64,000 nt of DNA from Pseudomonas marginalis (GTDB lineage: Bacteria; Pseudomonadota; Gammaproteobacteria; Pseudomonadales; Pseudomonadaceae), in NCBI RefSeq assembly GCF_900105325.1, contig NZ_FNSU01000003.1:1426001-1490000 (forward strand), written 5' to 3'. Shown in pieces: positions 1 through 9,756 of the stretch. The first letter of the stretch is position 1. Each line of letters begins with the position of its first letter. A program made the translations under genes and the position numbers. The notes below the pieces were generated by a model. The model was not told the origin of the DNA. It ran no database searches and worked only from the letters and a program-made list of their open reading frames with translations.

Positions 1-3000
1 ATGTCGCGCACGATCACGTAGGCACCGGCCACGTTCGCCGGGCTCATGCCGGTCGACTCCTTGAGTCGCTGCACAAAGGTGATGCCCATGTGGTTGACCA
101 GGTCGTTGGCGATCTGGGTGCTGACGATCTCGCGCTTCAGACGGTGGCGACGCATGGCTTCGCCGAACTTGGCCACCAGGCTCGGTGGGAACGCGGTCTC
201 CATGTCGCGGGTCAGGTAGTCGTCATCCGGTACCAGCGACTTGAGCAGCGCTTCCTTGAGGTCGATCTTGCTGTAGGAAATCAGCACCGACAGTTCCGGA
301 CGGGTCAGGCCCTTGCCGGTGGAAGCGCGCTCGGTGAGCTGCTCCTCGGTCGGCAGGTACTCGATGGCGCGGTCCAGCTTGCCACGGCCTTCCAGGTCGC
401 TCATCAGGCGCTTGTACTCGGCGGCACGCTCGTAGGCACGGCGCGCAGCCAGGGACAGGGCCTGGGTCTGCTTGTAGTTGTTGCCCAACACCAGGCTGCC
501 GACTTCGTCGGTCATGCTCGCCAGCAACTGGTTGCGTTGCTTGTCGGTCATGTCGCCGGCCTGCACCACTTCGTTGAGCAGGATCTTGATGTTCACTTCG
601 TGGTCGGAGCAGTCCACGCCACCGGCGTTGTCGATGAAGTCGGTGTTGGAGCCGCCACCATTGAGACCGAATTCCACACGGCCCAGCTGGGTCATGCCGA
701 GGTTACCGCCCTCGCCCACCACCTTGCAGCGCAGCTCGTTGCCGTTGACGCGCAGCGCGTCGTTGGCCTTGTCGCCTACATCGGCATGGCTTTCGGTGCT
801 GGCCTTGACGTAGGTACCGATACCGCCGTTCCACAACAGGTCCACCGGCGCCTTGAGCAAGGCGTTCAGCAGTTCGGTCGGGGTCAGCTTGTCGGCCGAA
901 ATGTCAAAGCGTTCCTTCATCTGTGGCGAGATGGCAATGCTCTTCGCGCTGCGCGAGAAGATACCGCCGCCTTCGGACATGATGCTGGTGTCGTAGTCGG
1001 TCCAGGCCGAACGCGGCAGCTCGAACATGCGCTGGCGCTCGACGAAGCTGGTGGCCGGGTTCGGGTTCGGGTCGATAAAGATATGCAGGTGGTTGAAGGC
1101 CGCGACCAGTTGCAGCTTGTCGGACATCAACAGGCCGTTACCGAACACGTCGCCGGCCATATCGCCGACGCCCACCACGGTGATGCTGTCTTCCTGCACG
1201 TTGATGCCGCGCTCACGGAAGTGACGCTGCACACCGACCCAAGCCCCCTTGGCAGTGATGCCCATTTTCTTGTGGTCGTAACCGGCGGAACCACCGGAGG
1301 CAAAGGCATCGCCCAGCCAGAAGCCGTAGTCGATGGCGATGCCGTTGGCGATGTCGGAGAAGGTCGCGGTGCCCTTGTCCGCTGCCACCACCAGGTACGG
1401 GTCATCGTCGTCATGGCGCACGACGTTGGCCGGCGGCACCAGGGCGCCATCCTTCAGGTTGTCGGTGATGTCCAACAGGCCGGAAATGAAGATGCGGTAG
1501 CAGGCGATGCCCTCGGCCGCGATCTCGTCACGGCTGCCGCCCAATGGCAGGCGACGCGGCAGGAAGCCGCCCTTGGCGCCCACCGGCACGATCACCGAGT
1601 TCTTCACTTGCTGGGCTTTGACCAGGCCGAGCACTTCGGTACGGAAGTCTTCTTCACGGTCGGACCAGCGCAGGCCGCCACGGGCCACATTGCCAAAGCG
1701 TAGGTGCACGCCTTCGACACGCGGCGAGTAGACGAAGATTTCAAACTTCGGCACCGGCTTGGGCAGCTCGGGGATGGCACGCGGGTCGAACTTGAAGCTG
1801 AAGTACGACTTGTTCTGGCCGTTGGCGTCGGTCTGGTAGAAGTTGGTGCGCAGGGTGGCCTTGATCAGGTCCAGGTAGCGCCGCAGGATGCGGTCTTCGT
1901 TGAGCACCTGGACGTCGTCCAGGGCCGTGAGGATCGCTTGTTCCAGGCGTTGCTGCTTGTCTTCCAGGTCATCGGCGGTGAGCTTGCGCGCCAGATAGAA
2001 GCGGGTCTTGAACAACCGGGTCAACTCGCGGGCGATGTCGGTGTGGTTGTTCAGGGTGCTGGCGATGTAGCCGAGGTCGAAGCCCAGGCGGATCTGCTTC
2101 AGGTAACGGGCGTAGGCACGCAACAGCGCGACGTCGCGCCATGGCAGGCCGGCGGTGAGTACCAGGCGGTTGAACGCATCGTTCTCTGCATCGCCATGCA
2201 CGATGTGCACGAACGCGTCCTGCAGGGTGTCGTTGAGCTGCTGGATGTCCAGGTTCACGCCTTCGGCGGCGATGAACGCAAAATCGTGGATCCAGAACTC
2301 GCGGCCGTTGGCATGGCGCAGGCGGTACGGGAACTCACCCAGCACGCGCAGGCCGAGGTTTTCCAGGATCGGCAAGACGTCGGACAGCGCCAGCGGGGTA
2401 TCGGCGTGATACAGCTTGCAATGCAGCTCGCGCTGGCCGGAGACCTGGCCCAGCGGCTGATAGAAGCTCATCACCAGCGGGTTGGCTTCGGTGAGGCTGA
2501 GCAGGTGCTGCATGTCGACCACGGCCGAGTGCGCAGCGAAACGCTCGCGGTAGCCGGCCGGGAAGCCTTTCGGGAAGTCCGCCAGCACGTTGGTGCCGTG
2601 GGCTTCGCCGAAGCTTTCCACAACGAGGCTGGAGTAGTCGTCCTGCCAGCTGCGGCAGGCCTGCACCACTTCTTTTTCCAGTTGCAGCGGGTCGATGTCC
2701 AGGCGGTTCTTCGGGTCGACCCGCAGAATCAGCTGCACGCGCGCCAGCACGGATTCGGAGAAGAAGGTCCAGAATTCGCAGTCCGAGGCTTTCAGGCGAT
2801 CCATCAGCACTTGCTGGATCTTCTGGCGCACTTCGGTGGAATAGATGTCGCGCGGCACGTAGGCCAGGCAGTAGCAGAAACGACCGTACGGGTCTTTACG
2901 CAGGAACACACGGATCTTGTTGCGTTCCTGGATCTGCACGATCGACATCACGGTGCTGAACAGCTCGTCGACCGGGGTCTGGAACAGGTCGTCACGGGGC

Positions 3001-4130
3001 AGCACTTCAACGACTTGAGCAAGCTCCTTGCCCAGGTGCGCCTTGGCCTGGAAGCCCGAGCGACGCTCGATTTCCGCGACCTTGCGGCGGATATACGGGA
3101 TGACGCGCACGCTTTCGCCATACACCGACGAGGTGTAGAGGCCCATGAAGCGGCATTCCTTGATCACCTTGCCGTCGGCATCGATCTGGCGGATCGACAC
3201 GTAGTCCGGGTAAGCCGGGCGGTGCACACGGCTTGGGTGCGCGGCCTTGGCGAACGACAGCACGGTCGGCTCGCGCAGGTACGACACGGCGTAGTCTTCG
3301 ATGCGCAGGTCGTCGGCGGTCAGGCCGGCGCGCAGCAGCTTGGTCAGACCGAGGAACGAGCTGGCGTCATATTCGATATGACCGCCGTCCGCCTCGTCAC
3401 GTACCACGAACTCTTCATAGCCGAGGAAGGTGAAGTGGTTGCCCACCAGCCATTCCAGGAAGTTCTTGATCTCGGCTTTTTCTTCGCCGTCGATGCCGAA
3501 CGGGCTGGCGTCGATACCGTCGAGCAGCTCCTGGACCTTGGCCTTCATCGGTTCGAAATCGGCCACGGCCACGCGCACTTCGCCCAGTACCTGCTCAAGC
3601 TCTTTGCTCAGCACGTTGAGTTCGGCGGCGTTGGCGCAGCGGTCGATTTCCAGGTACATCAGCGATTCTTGCTCGATGCCTTCGCCCTGGGTGCCCTTGG
3701 GCAGGATTTCCAGCAACTCGCCCTTGCTGCCACGGCGCACGCTGAGCACGGTGGTCTGCAGGGTGTGGATGCTGTAGCCACGGCGGTTCAGCTCGGTGCG
3801 TACCGAGTCCACCAGGAATGGCAGGTCATGGTGCAGCACTTCGACCGCAGTGTGGGTCGATTGCCAGCCATGACGTTCGTAATCGGGGTTGTAGACCCGC
3901 ACTTGCGGTTGGGTGTGATCAAAGCGCTCAAGCAGGCGCCAGGCAGACAGGGTGCAACCGGCCAGGTCGGAAAGGCGACGCTGGGTCAGTTCATCCAGGG
4001 AAATGATGCCGAAGAATTGCTCAGCGAACAGCGCCACTTGTGGCAGTGCCTGTTCACTGATGTGCTGCGCCAGTGCCGCTTGCAGTTGATGCTGGAAGTC
4101 GGCCTTGCTGGCTGCGGTGAAGAACGCCAT
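1..4130 (-). CDS. gdhB: NAD-specific glutamate dehydrogenase, large (180 kDa) type, 3' end beyond window
   Basis: Oxidative deamination of glutamate to 2-oxoglutarate with NAD+, a cytoplasmic catabolic enzyme. About 1,376 codons are present; the family is around 1,600 residues, so the C-terminus lies left of base 1. The protein begins MAFFTAASKADFQ. It has the long N-terminal regulatory half typical of the family, then the catalytic core with segments such as GLVKAQQVKNSVIVPVGAKG and GVGDMAGDVFGNG (Rossmann-like dinucleotide region). The ATG at 4130 is preceded by a GGAG-type ribosome site about 9 bases upstream. No frame break is seen. The gene is divergent from the small gene at 4622. Identification is firm because the whole readable length matches the GDH2 family pattern. 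Confidence 0.96.
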   Translation of the reverse strand, partial: MAFFTAASKADFQHQLQAALAQHISEQALPQVALFAEQFFGIISLDELTQRRLSDLAGCTLSAWRLLERFDHTQPQVRVYNPDYERHGWQSTHTAVEVLHHDLPFLVDSVRTELNRRGYSIHTLQTTVLSVRRGSKGELLEILPKGTQGEGIEQESLMYLEIDRCANAAELNVLSKELEQVLGEVRVAVADFEPMKAKVQELLDGIDASPFGIDGEEKAEIKNFLEWLVGNHFTFLGYEEFVVRDEADGGHIEYDASSFLGLTKLLRAGLTADDLRIEDYAVSYLREPTVLSFAKAAHPSRVHRPAYPDYVSIRQIDADGKVIKECRFMGLYTSSVYGESVRVIPYIRRKVAEIERRSGFQAKAHLGKELAQVVEVLPRDDLFQTPVDELFSTVMSIVQIQERNKIRVFLRKDPYGRFCYCLAYVPRDIYSTEVRQKIQQVLMDRLKASDCEFWTFFSESVLARVQLILRVDPKNRLDIDPLQLEKEVVQACRSWQDDYSSLVVESFGEAHGTNVLADFPKGFPAGYRERFAAHSAVVDMQHLLSLTEANPLVMSFYQPLGQVSGQRELHCKLYHADTPLALSDVLPILENLGLRVLGEFPYRLRHANGREFWIHDFAFIAAEGVNLDIQQLNDTLQDAFVHIVHGDAENDAFNRLVLTAGLPWRDVALLRAYARYLKQIRLGFDLGYIASTLNNHTDIARELTRLFKTRFYLARKLTADDLEDKQQRLEQAILTALDDVQVLNEDRILRRYLDLIKATLRTNFYQTDANGQNKSYFSFKFDPRAIPELPKPVPKFEIFVYSPRVEGVHLRFGNVARGGLRWSDREEDFRTEVLGLVKAQQVKNSVIVPVGAKGGFLPRRLPLGGSRDEIAAEGIACYRIFISGLLDITDNLKDGALVPPANVVRHDDDDPYLVVAADKGTATFSDIANGIAIDYGFWLGDAFASGGSAGYDHKKMGITAKGAWVGVQRHFRERGINVQEDSITVVGVGDMAGDVFGNGLLMSDKLQLVAAFNHLHIFIDPNPNPATSFVERQRMFELPRSAWTDYDTSIMSEGGGIFSRSAKSIAISPQMKERFDISADKLTPTELLNALLKAPVDLLWNGGIGTYVKASTESHADVGDKANDALRVNGNELRCKVVGEGGNLGMTQLGRVEFGLNGGGSNTDFIDNAGGVDCSDHEVNIKILLNEVVQAGDMTDKQRNQLLASMTDEVGSLVLGNNYKQTQALSLAARRAYERAAEYKRLMSDLEGRGKLDRAIEYLPTEEQLTERASTGKGLTRPELSVLISYSKIDLKEALLKSLVPDDDYLTRDMETAFPPSLVAKFGEAMRRHRLKREIVSTQIANDLVNHMGITFVQRLKESTGMSPANVAGAYVIVRD

Positions 4131-4621
4131 CTGTGGTACTCCGCTTGGGCTTGTTATTGATGGAAGCGTCGCGTGTTATCCCCTGGTGGGGAGACCGTCA
4201 GCTCTGTTCGCAGGTAACGAGTTAAGCACCATAAACGAATCAGGGTGACAGGTGGGTGAAGCTGGACAAGACAATGAGGTCACATACAACTTCCATAAGA
4301 TGCGCACCTTGCCGGGTGACGGTACGACGGGCAGGTCAGGCGCCTGGCACGTGCACATCCGTTGCGCAGCTTAACGAGTGTGGGAAGCCGGGTGCTTGCG
4401 ATGCTGCGACATATTCGGTCATCGGTACGCAGGCGTGGGGTTGCGACTTGGGCAACCCGGAATTCCCGGTAGAAAAACCGGCTATTTTCCCCGCCCCGAG
4501 TACCGAAAATGACCGGTATTGCCCGTCAGGTCATGCGCTGGGTCTGACACAGGAAGCAGCATAAAATTCGCCGCAATGGCACAATTACCTACGCAACGCC
4601 CTACCCCAGACAGGATTCCCC
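4131..4621. other. Intergenic region between gdhB and the small gene at 4622
   Basis: This 491-base divergent gap must carry the promoters of gdhB (leftward) and of the small gene at 4622 (rightward). Short open frames exist on both strands (for example 4256-4564 on the plus strand), but they lack a ribosome site and have Cys/Pro/Arg-rich, non-protein-like composition. A small CCCC-TGGT-GGGG hairpin lies near 4183-4195. No RNA gene, repeat family or recognisable operator was seen. Confidence 0.5.
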
Positions 4622-4975
4622 ATGCTGCAACTGAAAACCGACGCCCTGATGGCCACCCCGTGCGACGACGAAGAAGACAACATGGCCATGCTCTGCTGCC
4701 ACGGCAGGAACGGCGAGATGTTCATGCTCACCCGCTACCCCGACGAAGACGAAGTGGAACTGACCTGGGACTATGAGCCGTCGACCCTGGATGGGCTGAA
4801 AGTCACCCTCAGCGACACGACATTGCGGGTAGAGCTGGCAGCGGGCGATGCCGATGCACTGGGCGGCAAGGACCAATTGGAGATAACCCACGCCACCGCC
4901 GCAGCGGAGATGGCAGAAGTGGAACAAACCCTGCAAAACATCCTCAAGGGCACCGGCACCTACATCCGCGCCTGA
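4622..4975 (+). CDS. Small acidic protein of unknown function (117 aa)
   Basis: Not recognised with certainty. The protein is acidic and soluble, starts MLQLKTDALMATPCDDEED and has no signal peptide or membrane segment. It contains a CC pair (LCCHGRNG) and several acidic stretches (YPDEDEVELTWDYEP). The alternating beta-like hydrophobic pattern and size resemble small single-domain Pseudomonas proteins. An AGGA element lies 6-9 bases before the ATG. The gene stands alone, divergent from gdhB and upstream of the protease gene. Codon use fits the genome, so it is probably a real gene. Confidence 0.7.
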   Translation: MLQLKTDALMATPCDDEEDNMAMLCCHGRNGEMFMLTRYPDEDEVELTWDYEPSTLDGLKVTLSDTTLRVELAAGDADALGGKDQLEITHATAAAEMAEVEQTLQNILKGTGTYIRA

Positions 4976-5100
4976 ATCGCACTGGCGCAGCCTTCACCGA
5001 TGCCCTTGACCGTTGGTCGGTACTGTTATTTCTAACAGTACCCGGCCCCGTGTTTCCGGCCTTAGCTGAGCAAAGCAACGGTGACTGCACGGGTGCCTCG

Positions 5101-7671
5101 ATGAAATCCCTCAGCAAGTTCCTGGCCATTGGCCTTTTGGCTACGGTTTCATCAGCGCTGGCGGCATCCGCAGCCAACACTGACTATTCACACTTGATTC
5201 TGCTGATCAAAGACGACGGATCCAGGTCGCGAAATCTTCAGGACCTCGTCGACCCCTCCAGCACCTTCCAGCACCGCGTGCCCAACATCAAGCCGCTGGT
5301 AACGCCGAGCAAGGCCCGCACGCTGGCGGATGCAGAAGCCCTGCGCCGCCATCGGCTGGACCGCTACTACATCGTCGACACGCGCCACTTGAGCCACAGG
5401 CAGGCTGACGCACTGCGCCAGCAACTCCAGCAAGACCCGGCCATAGAAGACGTCGACTTTGAACCCGTGGTGGAGGGCATGCACGACGACAAGGCCGAAC
5501 CCATCGCAGGCAGTGCGAGCGGCAGCATACCGGACCATACCGGACGCCAGCACTACCTGCTCGGCCGACAAGCCGTGCCGCCCTACAACATCGGCGGTGT
5601 AAACGCGGTGAAGGCCTGGACCGTACCCGGTGGCAAGGGCTACAACATGCGGGTGATCTCTTCGGAGATCGATCATTGGGCCTACAACCACGTGGACCTG
5701 CCCAAACCTTTTCTGGAAGTCGATGCAGGGGCTCTTACTGGCTACCACGACACGGCCAGCGTCGGCACCATCGGCTCCAGGGACAACGGCTTCGGCACCA
5801 CCGGCATCGTGCCCCATGCACAACTGGGCTATTCGCAATATGGCCCCAGCCGATTGCTGCAAACCGCCGAACAACTGAGCCCCGGCGATGTGTTGCAACT
5901 GGGCGTGCATATGAATTACACGCCCTTTCCAGCAGTCGGCTGCACCCAGAACTGCTACATGCCCCTGGAATACAACAGCATGGTACGCGACATCATCACC
6001 TACCTGACGATGGAAAAAGGTGTGCATGTCGTACTGGCTGCGGCAAACGGCAATATCAACCTGGACCACCCCTACTTCAACGGCTACTTTGATCGCAACA
6101 GATTCGATTCCGGCAGCATCTACGCGGGCGCCGTGTCCCCCACGAGCGGTTTGAGAGCCTATTACTCCCAATACGGCAGACGCGTCGACCTGTTCAGTTG
6201 GGGCGGCTCCGTCACCACGACGACCTGGACCACCGCCAACCCCACCAGCGCCTATACCCACACCTACAGCGGCACCTCCTCCGCCAACCCGATCATTGCC
6301 GGGGTGATGGCATCGCTGCAAGGTGTGGCGCGGGCCAATGGCCTGGGCAATCTCGCCCCCAAGGAACTGCGCAGAATCCTCGTGGAGACCGGCTATCCAC
6401 AAGCCAACGGCAACCGTACCGAGATTGGCGTGCAACCGGACCTGGAGGCCGCCATCCGCAAACTGCTTGCCGACGGCGCCGGCCAACCGCCCACGGGCCG
6501 GCTGGCCATCCCCGAGCAAGCCAAATCGGGAGAGACGTTCAACGGCCATGTCTATGCGCAATCGCCCACGCAAAAACCGCTGACCTATCGCTGGAATGCC
6601 GACGGGTTTACCCCTCCGGACGGGGATGGACCGACCTTGGCATTGACCGCCCCGCCCGTAACCGCCGATACCCTGACCTCGATTTCCGTGGCGGTGTCCG
6701 ACGGCACCCACACCCTCAACCTGAGGGAAAACATGACCATCAAGGCCCCTGACGCGCCTCCGGTCGGCGACTGCGCCGCCCCCTGGATTGCGAGCAAGGT
6801 ATATGCCTCCGCTGGCGAAAAAGTCTCCTACAGCGGTTACAACTACCAAGTGGCGCACTGGACGCAAAACGCTCGCCCCGATCTGAACTTTGTTGAAACC
6901 GGCGCCGCCAAACCCTGGCGGCGCCTGGGCACCTGCGGCAACGGGCTGCCGGTCGCCAGGATCACCGGCCCTTCCAGTGTTGAGGCCGGCAAGGCGGTGC
7001 TGCTATCGGGGGCCTCCTCCACGGGCCAAGGCTTGCGCTTCGCCTGGGCGGCCACTGGCTTCAACCCGGACTTTTCGGCGCAAGCATCCAGCAGCTTTAT
7101 TGCTCCGAATACGGCGGGAACACGCGTCATCACCCTGACCGTCACCGATGAACGCGATCGCCGTGCGACGGCCAGCCACAGCCTCACGGTGACCACCGGC
7201 ACCCCCGCCAACCGCCCACCCGTCGGCAGCCTGCAGGGCAGCGAAACGGTCGATTCGGGCAAGGCCGTGAGCTTCATCGCCAACACCAGCGACCCTGACG
7301 GCGACGCGATGAGCTACACGTGGACGCGCCCGACCGGCTTCACCGGCACCATCGGCAATACCCGCAGCGTCACCCTCACCGCCCCTGCGGTCACCGGCGA
7401 TACCCGCGTCATCGTCAGTGTCGGGGTCAGTGACGGGCGCGGCGGTACGCTGCGACTGGAAAAACCGATCACCGTCAAGGCCCTGCCACCTTCGGGCAGT
7501 TGCCGCGACATTCCGGCGTGGTCGCCCACCAAGGTCTATTCAACCTACGCAGAGGCGGTGTCGTACAACGGCATGGCCTACAAACAGAACTTCTACAGCC
7601 TCGACAAACGCCCGGATCTCAACTCTGCCGTGCATAGCCAGCCTTGGCATCCCGGGGTGCCCTGCCGTTGA
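5101..7671 (+). CDS. Secreted subtilisin-like (S8) peptidase with PKD-like repeats and two chitin-binding-like modules (856 aa)
   Basis: The ATG at 5101 is chosen because it opens a signal peptide (MKSLSKFLAIGLLATVSSA, cleavage near residue 22); an upstream in-frame ATG at 5050 would put 17 polar residues in front. A propeptide-like region precedes an S8 fold at about residues 165-450. The His motif is at H216 (HDTASVGT), an oxyanion-Asn region at 313-318 (AAANGN), and the catalytic Ser at S393 in GTSSANP. The Asp motif reads VISSEID (185-191), so the usual Asp of D-T/S-G aligns with S187; D191 or E189 might substitute. After the protease come PKD/Ig-like domains and two carbohydrate-binding type 5/12-like segments (about 560-620 and 800-856), each bounded by a Cys pair. 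It is likely an extracellular enzyme that binds chitin or a similar polymer. Activity is uncertain because of the Asp change. Confidence 0.85.
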   Translation: MKSLSKFLAIGLLATVSSALAASAANTDYSHLILLIKDDGSRSRNLQDLVDPSSTFQHRVPNIKPLVTPSKARTLADAEALRRHRLDRYYIVDTRHLSHRQADALRQQLQQDPAIEDVDFEPVVEGMHDDKAEPIAGSASGSIPDHTGRQHYLLGRQAVPPYNIGGVNAVKAWTVPGGKGYNMRVISSEIDHWAYNHVDLPKPFLEVDAGALTGYHDTASVGTIGSRDNGFGTTGIVPHAQLGYSQYGPSRLLQTAEQLSPGDVLQLGVHMNYTPFPAVGCTQNCYMPLEYNSMVRDIITYLTMEKGVHVVLAAANGNINLDHPYFNGYFDRNRFDSGSIYAGAVSPTSGLRAYYSQYGRRVDLFSWGGSVTTTTWTTANPTSAYTHTYSGTSSANPIIAGVMASLQGVARANGLGNLAPKELRRILVETGYPQANGNRTEIGVQPDLEAAIRKLLADGAGQPPTGRLAIPEQAKSGETFNGHVYAQSPTQKPLTYRWNADGFTPPDGDGPTLALTAPPVTADTLTSISVAVSDGTHTLNLRENMTIKAPDAPPVGDCAAPWIASKVYASAGEKVSYSGYNYQVAHWTQNARPDLNFVETGAAKPWRRLGTCGNGLPVARITGPSSVEAGKAVLLSGASSTGQGLRFAWAATGFNPDFSAQASSSFIAPNTAGTRVITLTVTDERDRRATASHSLTVTTGTPANRPPVGSLQGSETVDSGKAVSFIANTSDPDGDAMSYTWTRPTGFTGTIGNTRSVTLTAPAVTGDTRVIVSVGVSDGRGGTLRLEKPITVKALPPSGSCRDIPAWSPTKVYSTYAEAVSYNGMAYKQNFYSLDKRPDLNSAVHSQPWHPGVPCR

Positions 7672-7858
7672 AGCAGAGGCGGTGAGCGGACACGCCTGCT
7701 CGCCGTCCTTTGTGCCTCTCACACAATTTTCCTACAAGTTTTGCTAAAAATACCCCGCGTGCCGTTAGTCGCCACCCCCTGCCATGCATTAAAGTAGGCG
7801 CCCCAGGCTGTCGTTTGTTACATGACGCACAGGCTCATCTCTCCAGGAACCGTCATCG

Positions 7859-8818
7859 ATGGAACATCGTGAAGCGCTGCTCGCGCTGCGAACCTTTCTT
7901 TCTACGCAGATTCTCGGCCAGGAAAAACTCATCGATCGCCTGCTGATCGCCCTGCTCGCCGACGGCCATATGCTGGTGGAAGGCGCGCCGGGCCTGGCCA
8001 AGACCAAGGCGATCAAAGAGCTGGCCGAAGGCATCGAAGCGCAGTTCCATCGTATCCAGTTCACCCCCGACCTGTTGCCCGCCGACATCACCGGCACCGA
8101 GATCTATCGCCCGGAAACCGGCAGCTTCGTATTCCAACAAGGGCCGATCTTCCACAACCTGGTACTGGCCGACGAAATCAACCGCGCCCCGGCCAAGGTG
8201 CAATCAGCCTTGCTCGAAGCGATGGCCGAGCGCCAGGTCAGCGTGGGGCGCAGCACCTATGACCTGTCGCCGCTGTTCCTGGTGATGGCCACGCAAAAAC
8301 CCATTGAGCAGGAAGGCACCTACCCGCTGCCCGAAGCCCAACTCGACCGGTTCCTGATGCACGTCAAGATCGGCTTCCCGGACGCAACCGTGGAGCGGCG
8401 CATCCTGCAACAAGCCCGTGGCGAAGCCCTCAACGGCGAAACCAAGCCCGAGCGCCGCGTCAGCCAGCAGGCGATCTTTGCCGCGCGCAAGGAAATCCTC
8501 GGCCTGTACATGGCCGATGCGGTGGAGGAATACCTGGTGCAACTGGTCATGGCCACGCGCACCCCGGCCAAGTTCGACCCGGAAATGGCCGAATGGATCG
8601 CCTACGGCGCCAGCCCCCGTGGCTCCATCGCCCTGGATCGCTGCGCGCGCGCCCATGCCTGGCTGGCCGGTCGCGACTTTGTCAGCCCGGAAGACATCCA
8701 GGCGGTGCTGTTCGACGTGCTGCGTCATCGCATCATCCTGTCGTTCGAAGCCGAAGCGGCCGGGATTGACCAGGACCGTGTGGTGCAACGCATTCTCGAC
8801 GTCGTTGCCGTCGCTTGA
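7859..8818 (+). CDS. MoxR-family AAA+ ATPase (319 aa)
   Basis: AAA+ chaperone-like ATPase that normally acts with DUF58 and von Willebrand A (vWA) proteins in envelope stress or aerotolerance functions. Walker A is GAPGLAKT with K48; Walker B is LVLADEINR with D105/E106. A sensor-1-like segment (LVMATQKPIEQEG) and an arginine-finger-containing region follow. Length is typical. It is the first gene of a six-gene operon (MoxR, DUF58, DUF4381, BatA, BatB/C, BatD). An AGGA about 10 bases before the ATG serves as ribosome site. Confidence 0.95.
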   Translation: MEHREALLALRTFLSTQILGQEKLIDRLLIALLADGHMLVEGAPGLAKTKAIKELAEGIEAQFHRIQFTPDLLPADITGTEIYRPETGSFVFQQGPIFHNLVLADEINRAPAKVQSALLEAMAERQVSVGRSTYDLSPLFLVMATQKPIEQEGTYPLPEAQLDRFLMHVKIGFPDATVERRILQQARGEALNGETKPERRVSQQAIFAARKEILGLYMADAVEEYLVQLVMATRTPAKFDPEMAEWIAYGASPRGSIALDRCARAHAWLAGRDFVSPEDIQAVLFDVLRHRIILSFEAEAAGIDQDRVVQRILDVVAVA

Positions 8819-8823
8819 AGTCG

Positions 8824-9756
8824 ATGAACGCAAGCGATGGGGTGCGCGTCACGCTCAGCGAGCTGATCGAGATGCGCCACCGTGTGCGCGAAGTGCAGCT
8901 GTTTTCCACGCCAAGCCAGCGCAGCCCGCTGATCGGCCTGCACCACTCCAAGCTGCGCGGGCGCGGTGTGGACTTCGACCAGGTGCGCGTGTACCAGGCC
9001 GGCGACGACGTGCGTACCATCGACTGGCGCGTCACCGCGCGCACCCAGGAGCCGCACACCAAGCTGTTCCACGAAGAACGCGAACGGCCGATTTTCATCA
9101 TGGTGGAGCAAAGTTGCCGGCTGTTTTTCGGCTCGGGGCAGATGTTCAAGTCGGTGCTCGCCGCTCAAGCCGCCAGCCTGATCGGCTGGGCCGCGTTAGG
9201 GCACAACGACCGCGTCGGCGGGCTGGTGTTCGGCGACAACGAGCACTACGAAATCAAGCCGCGCCGCAGCAAGCAAAGCCTGCTGCAATTGCTCAACCGC
9301 CTGGTGCGCGTCAACCAGAGCCTGGACACCGAAAGCCGCCCGGAGGCCGACGCCCTGGGCATGGCCCTGCGCCGTGGCCGCGAAGTGCTGCGTCCCGGCA
9401 GCCTGGTAATCGTGATCTGCGACGAACGTGCCCTCACCGAGGGCGCCGAGCAGCAATTGAGCCTGCTGTCACGCCATTGCGACTTGCTGCTGTTGCCGAT
9501 CTCCGACCCGCTGGACCACGCCCTCCCCGCCGCCGGGCTGCTGCGTTTTGCGCAACGCGGGGCGCAATTGGAACTGGATACGCTGAACTTCGATTTGCGC
9601 CAGGCCTACAAGGCCCAGGCCGAAGCGCGCATCGCCCGTTGGGAACTGCTCGCGCAGAAACTGCGGATCCTGCTGATGCCCCTGAGCACCCAGAGCGAAA
9701 TGGTCGAACAACTGCGCGAATACCTCAACCCGCAACGCCCGGTTAAAAAGCAATGA
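8824..9756 (+). CDS. DUF58 domain protein (310 aa)
   Basis: DUF58 proteins are soluble vWA-like partners of MoxR ATPases. The core signature is seen as GLHHSKLRGRGVDFDQVR followed by YQAGDDVRTIDWRVTAR, characteristic of the family. I start at ATG 8824, with GAAG 5 bases upstream. A TTG at 8815 would overlap the moxR stop by 4 bases but has no ribosome site. The 3' end overlaps the next ATG by 4 bases. Confidence 0.93.
   Translation: MNASDGVRVTLSELIEMRHRVREVQLFSTPSQRSPLIGLHHSKLRGRGVDFDQVRVYQAGDDVRTIDWRVTARTQEPHTKLFHEERERPIFIMVEQSCRLFFGSGQMFKSVLAAQAASLIGWAALGHNDRVGGLVFGDNEHYEIKPRRSKQSLLQLLNRLVRVNQSLDTESRPEADALGMALRRGREVLRPGSLVIVICDERALTEGAEQQLSLLSRHCDLLLLPISDPLDHALPAAGLLRFAQRGAQLELDTLNFDLRQAYKAQAEARIARWELLAQKLRILLMPLSTQSEMVEQLREYLNPQRPVKKQ

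Noticed and set aside
90..4160. Two long plus-strand open frames (90-1703, 1704-4160)
   Set aside because: They are antisense to gdhB, rich in His, Val, Gln and Gly as expected for the reverse of a GC-rich gene, and match no protein family; the minus strand reads a full GDH2 protein.
4256..4564. 102-codon plus-strand frame upstream of the small gene
   Set aside because: No ribosome site, odd Cys/Pro composition, no family; treated as intergenic.
5188..6867. Long minus-strand frame opposite the S8 protease
   Set aside because: Antisense shadow; the plus strand has signal peptide, protease motifs and chitin-binding-like modules.
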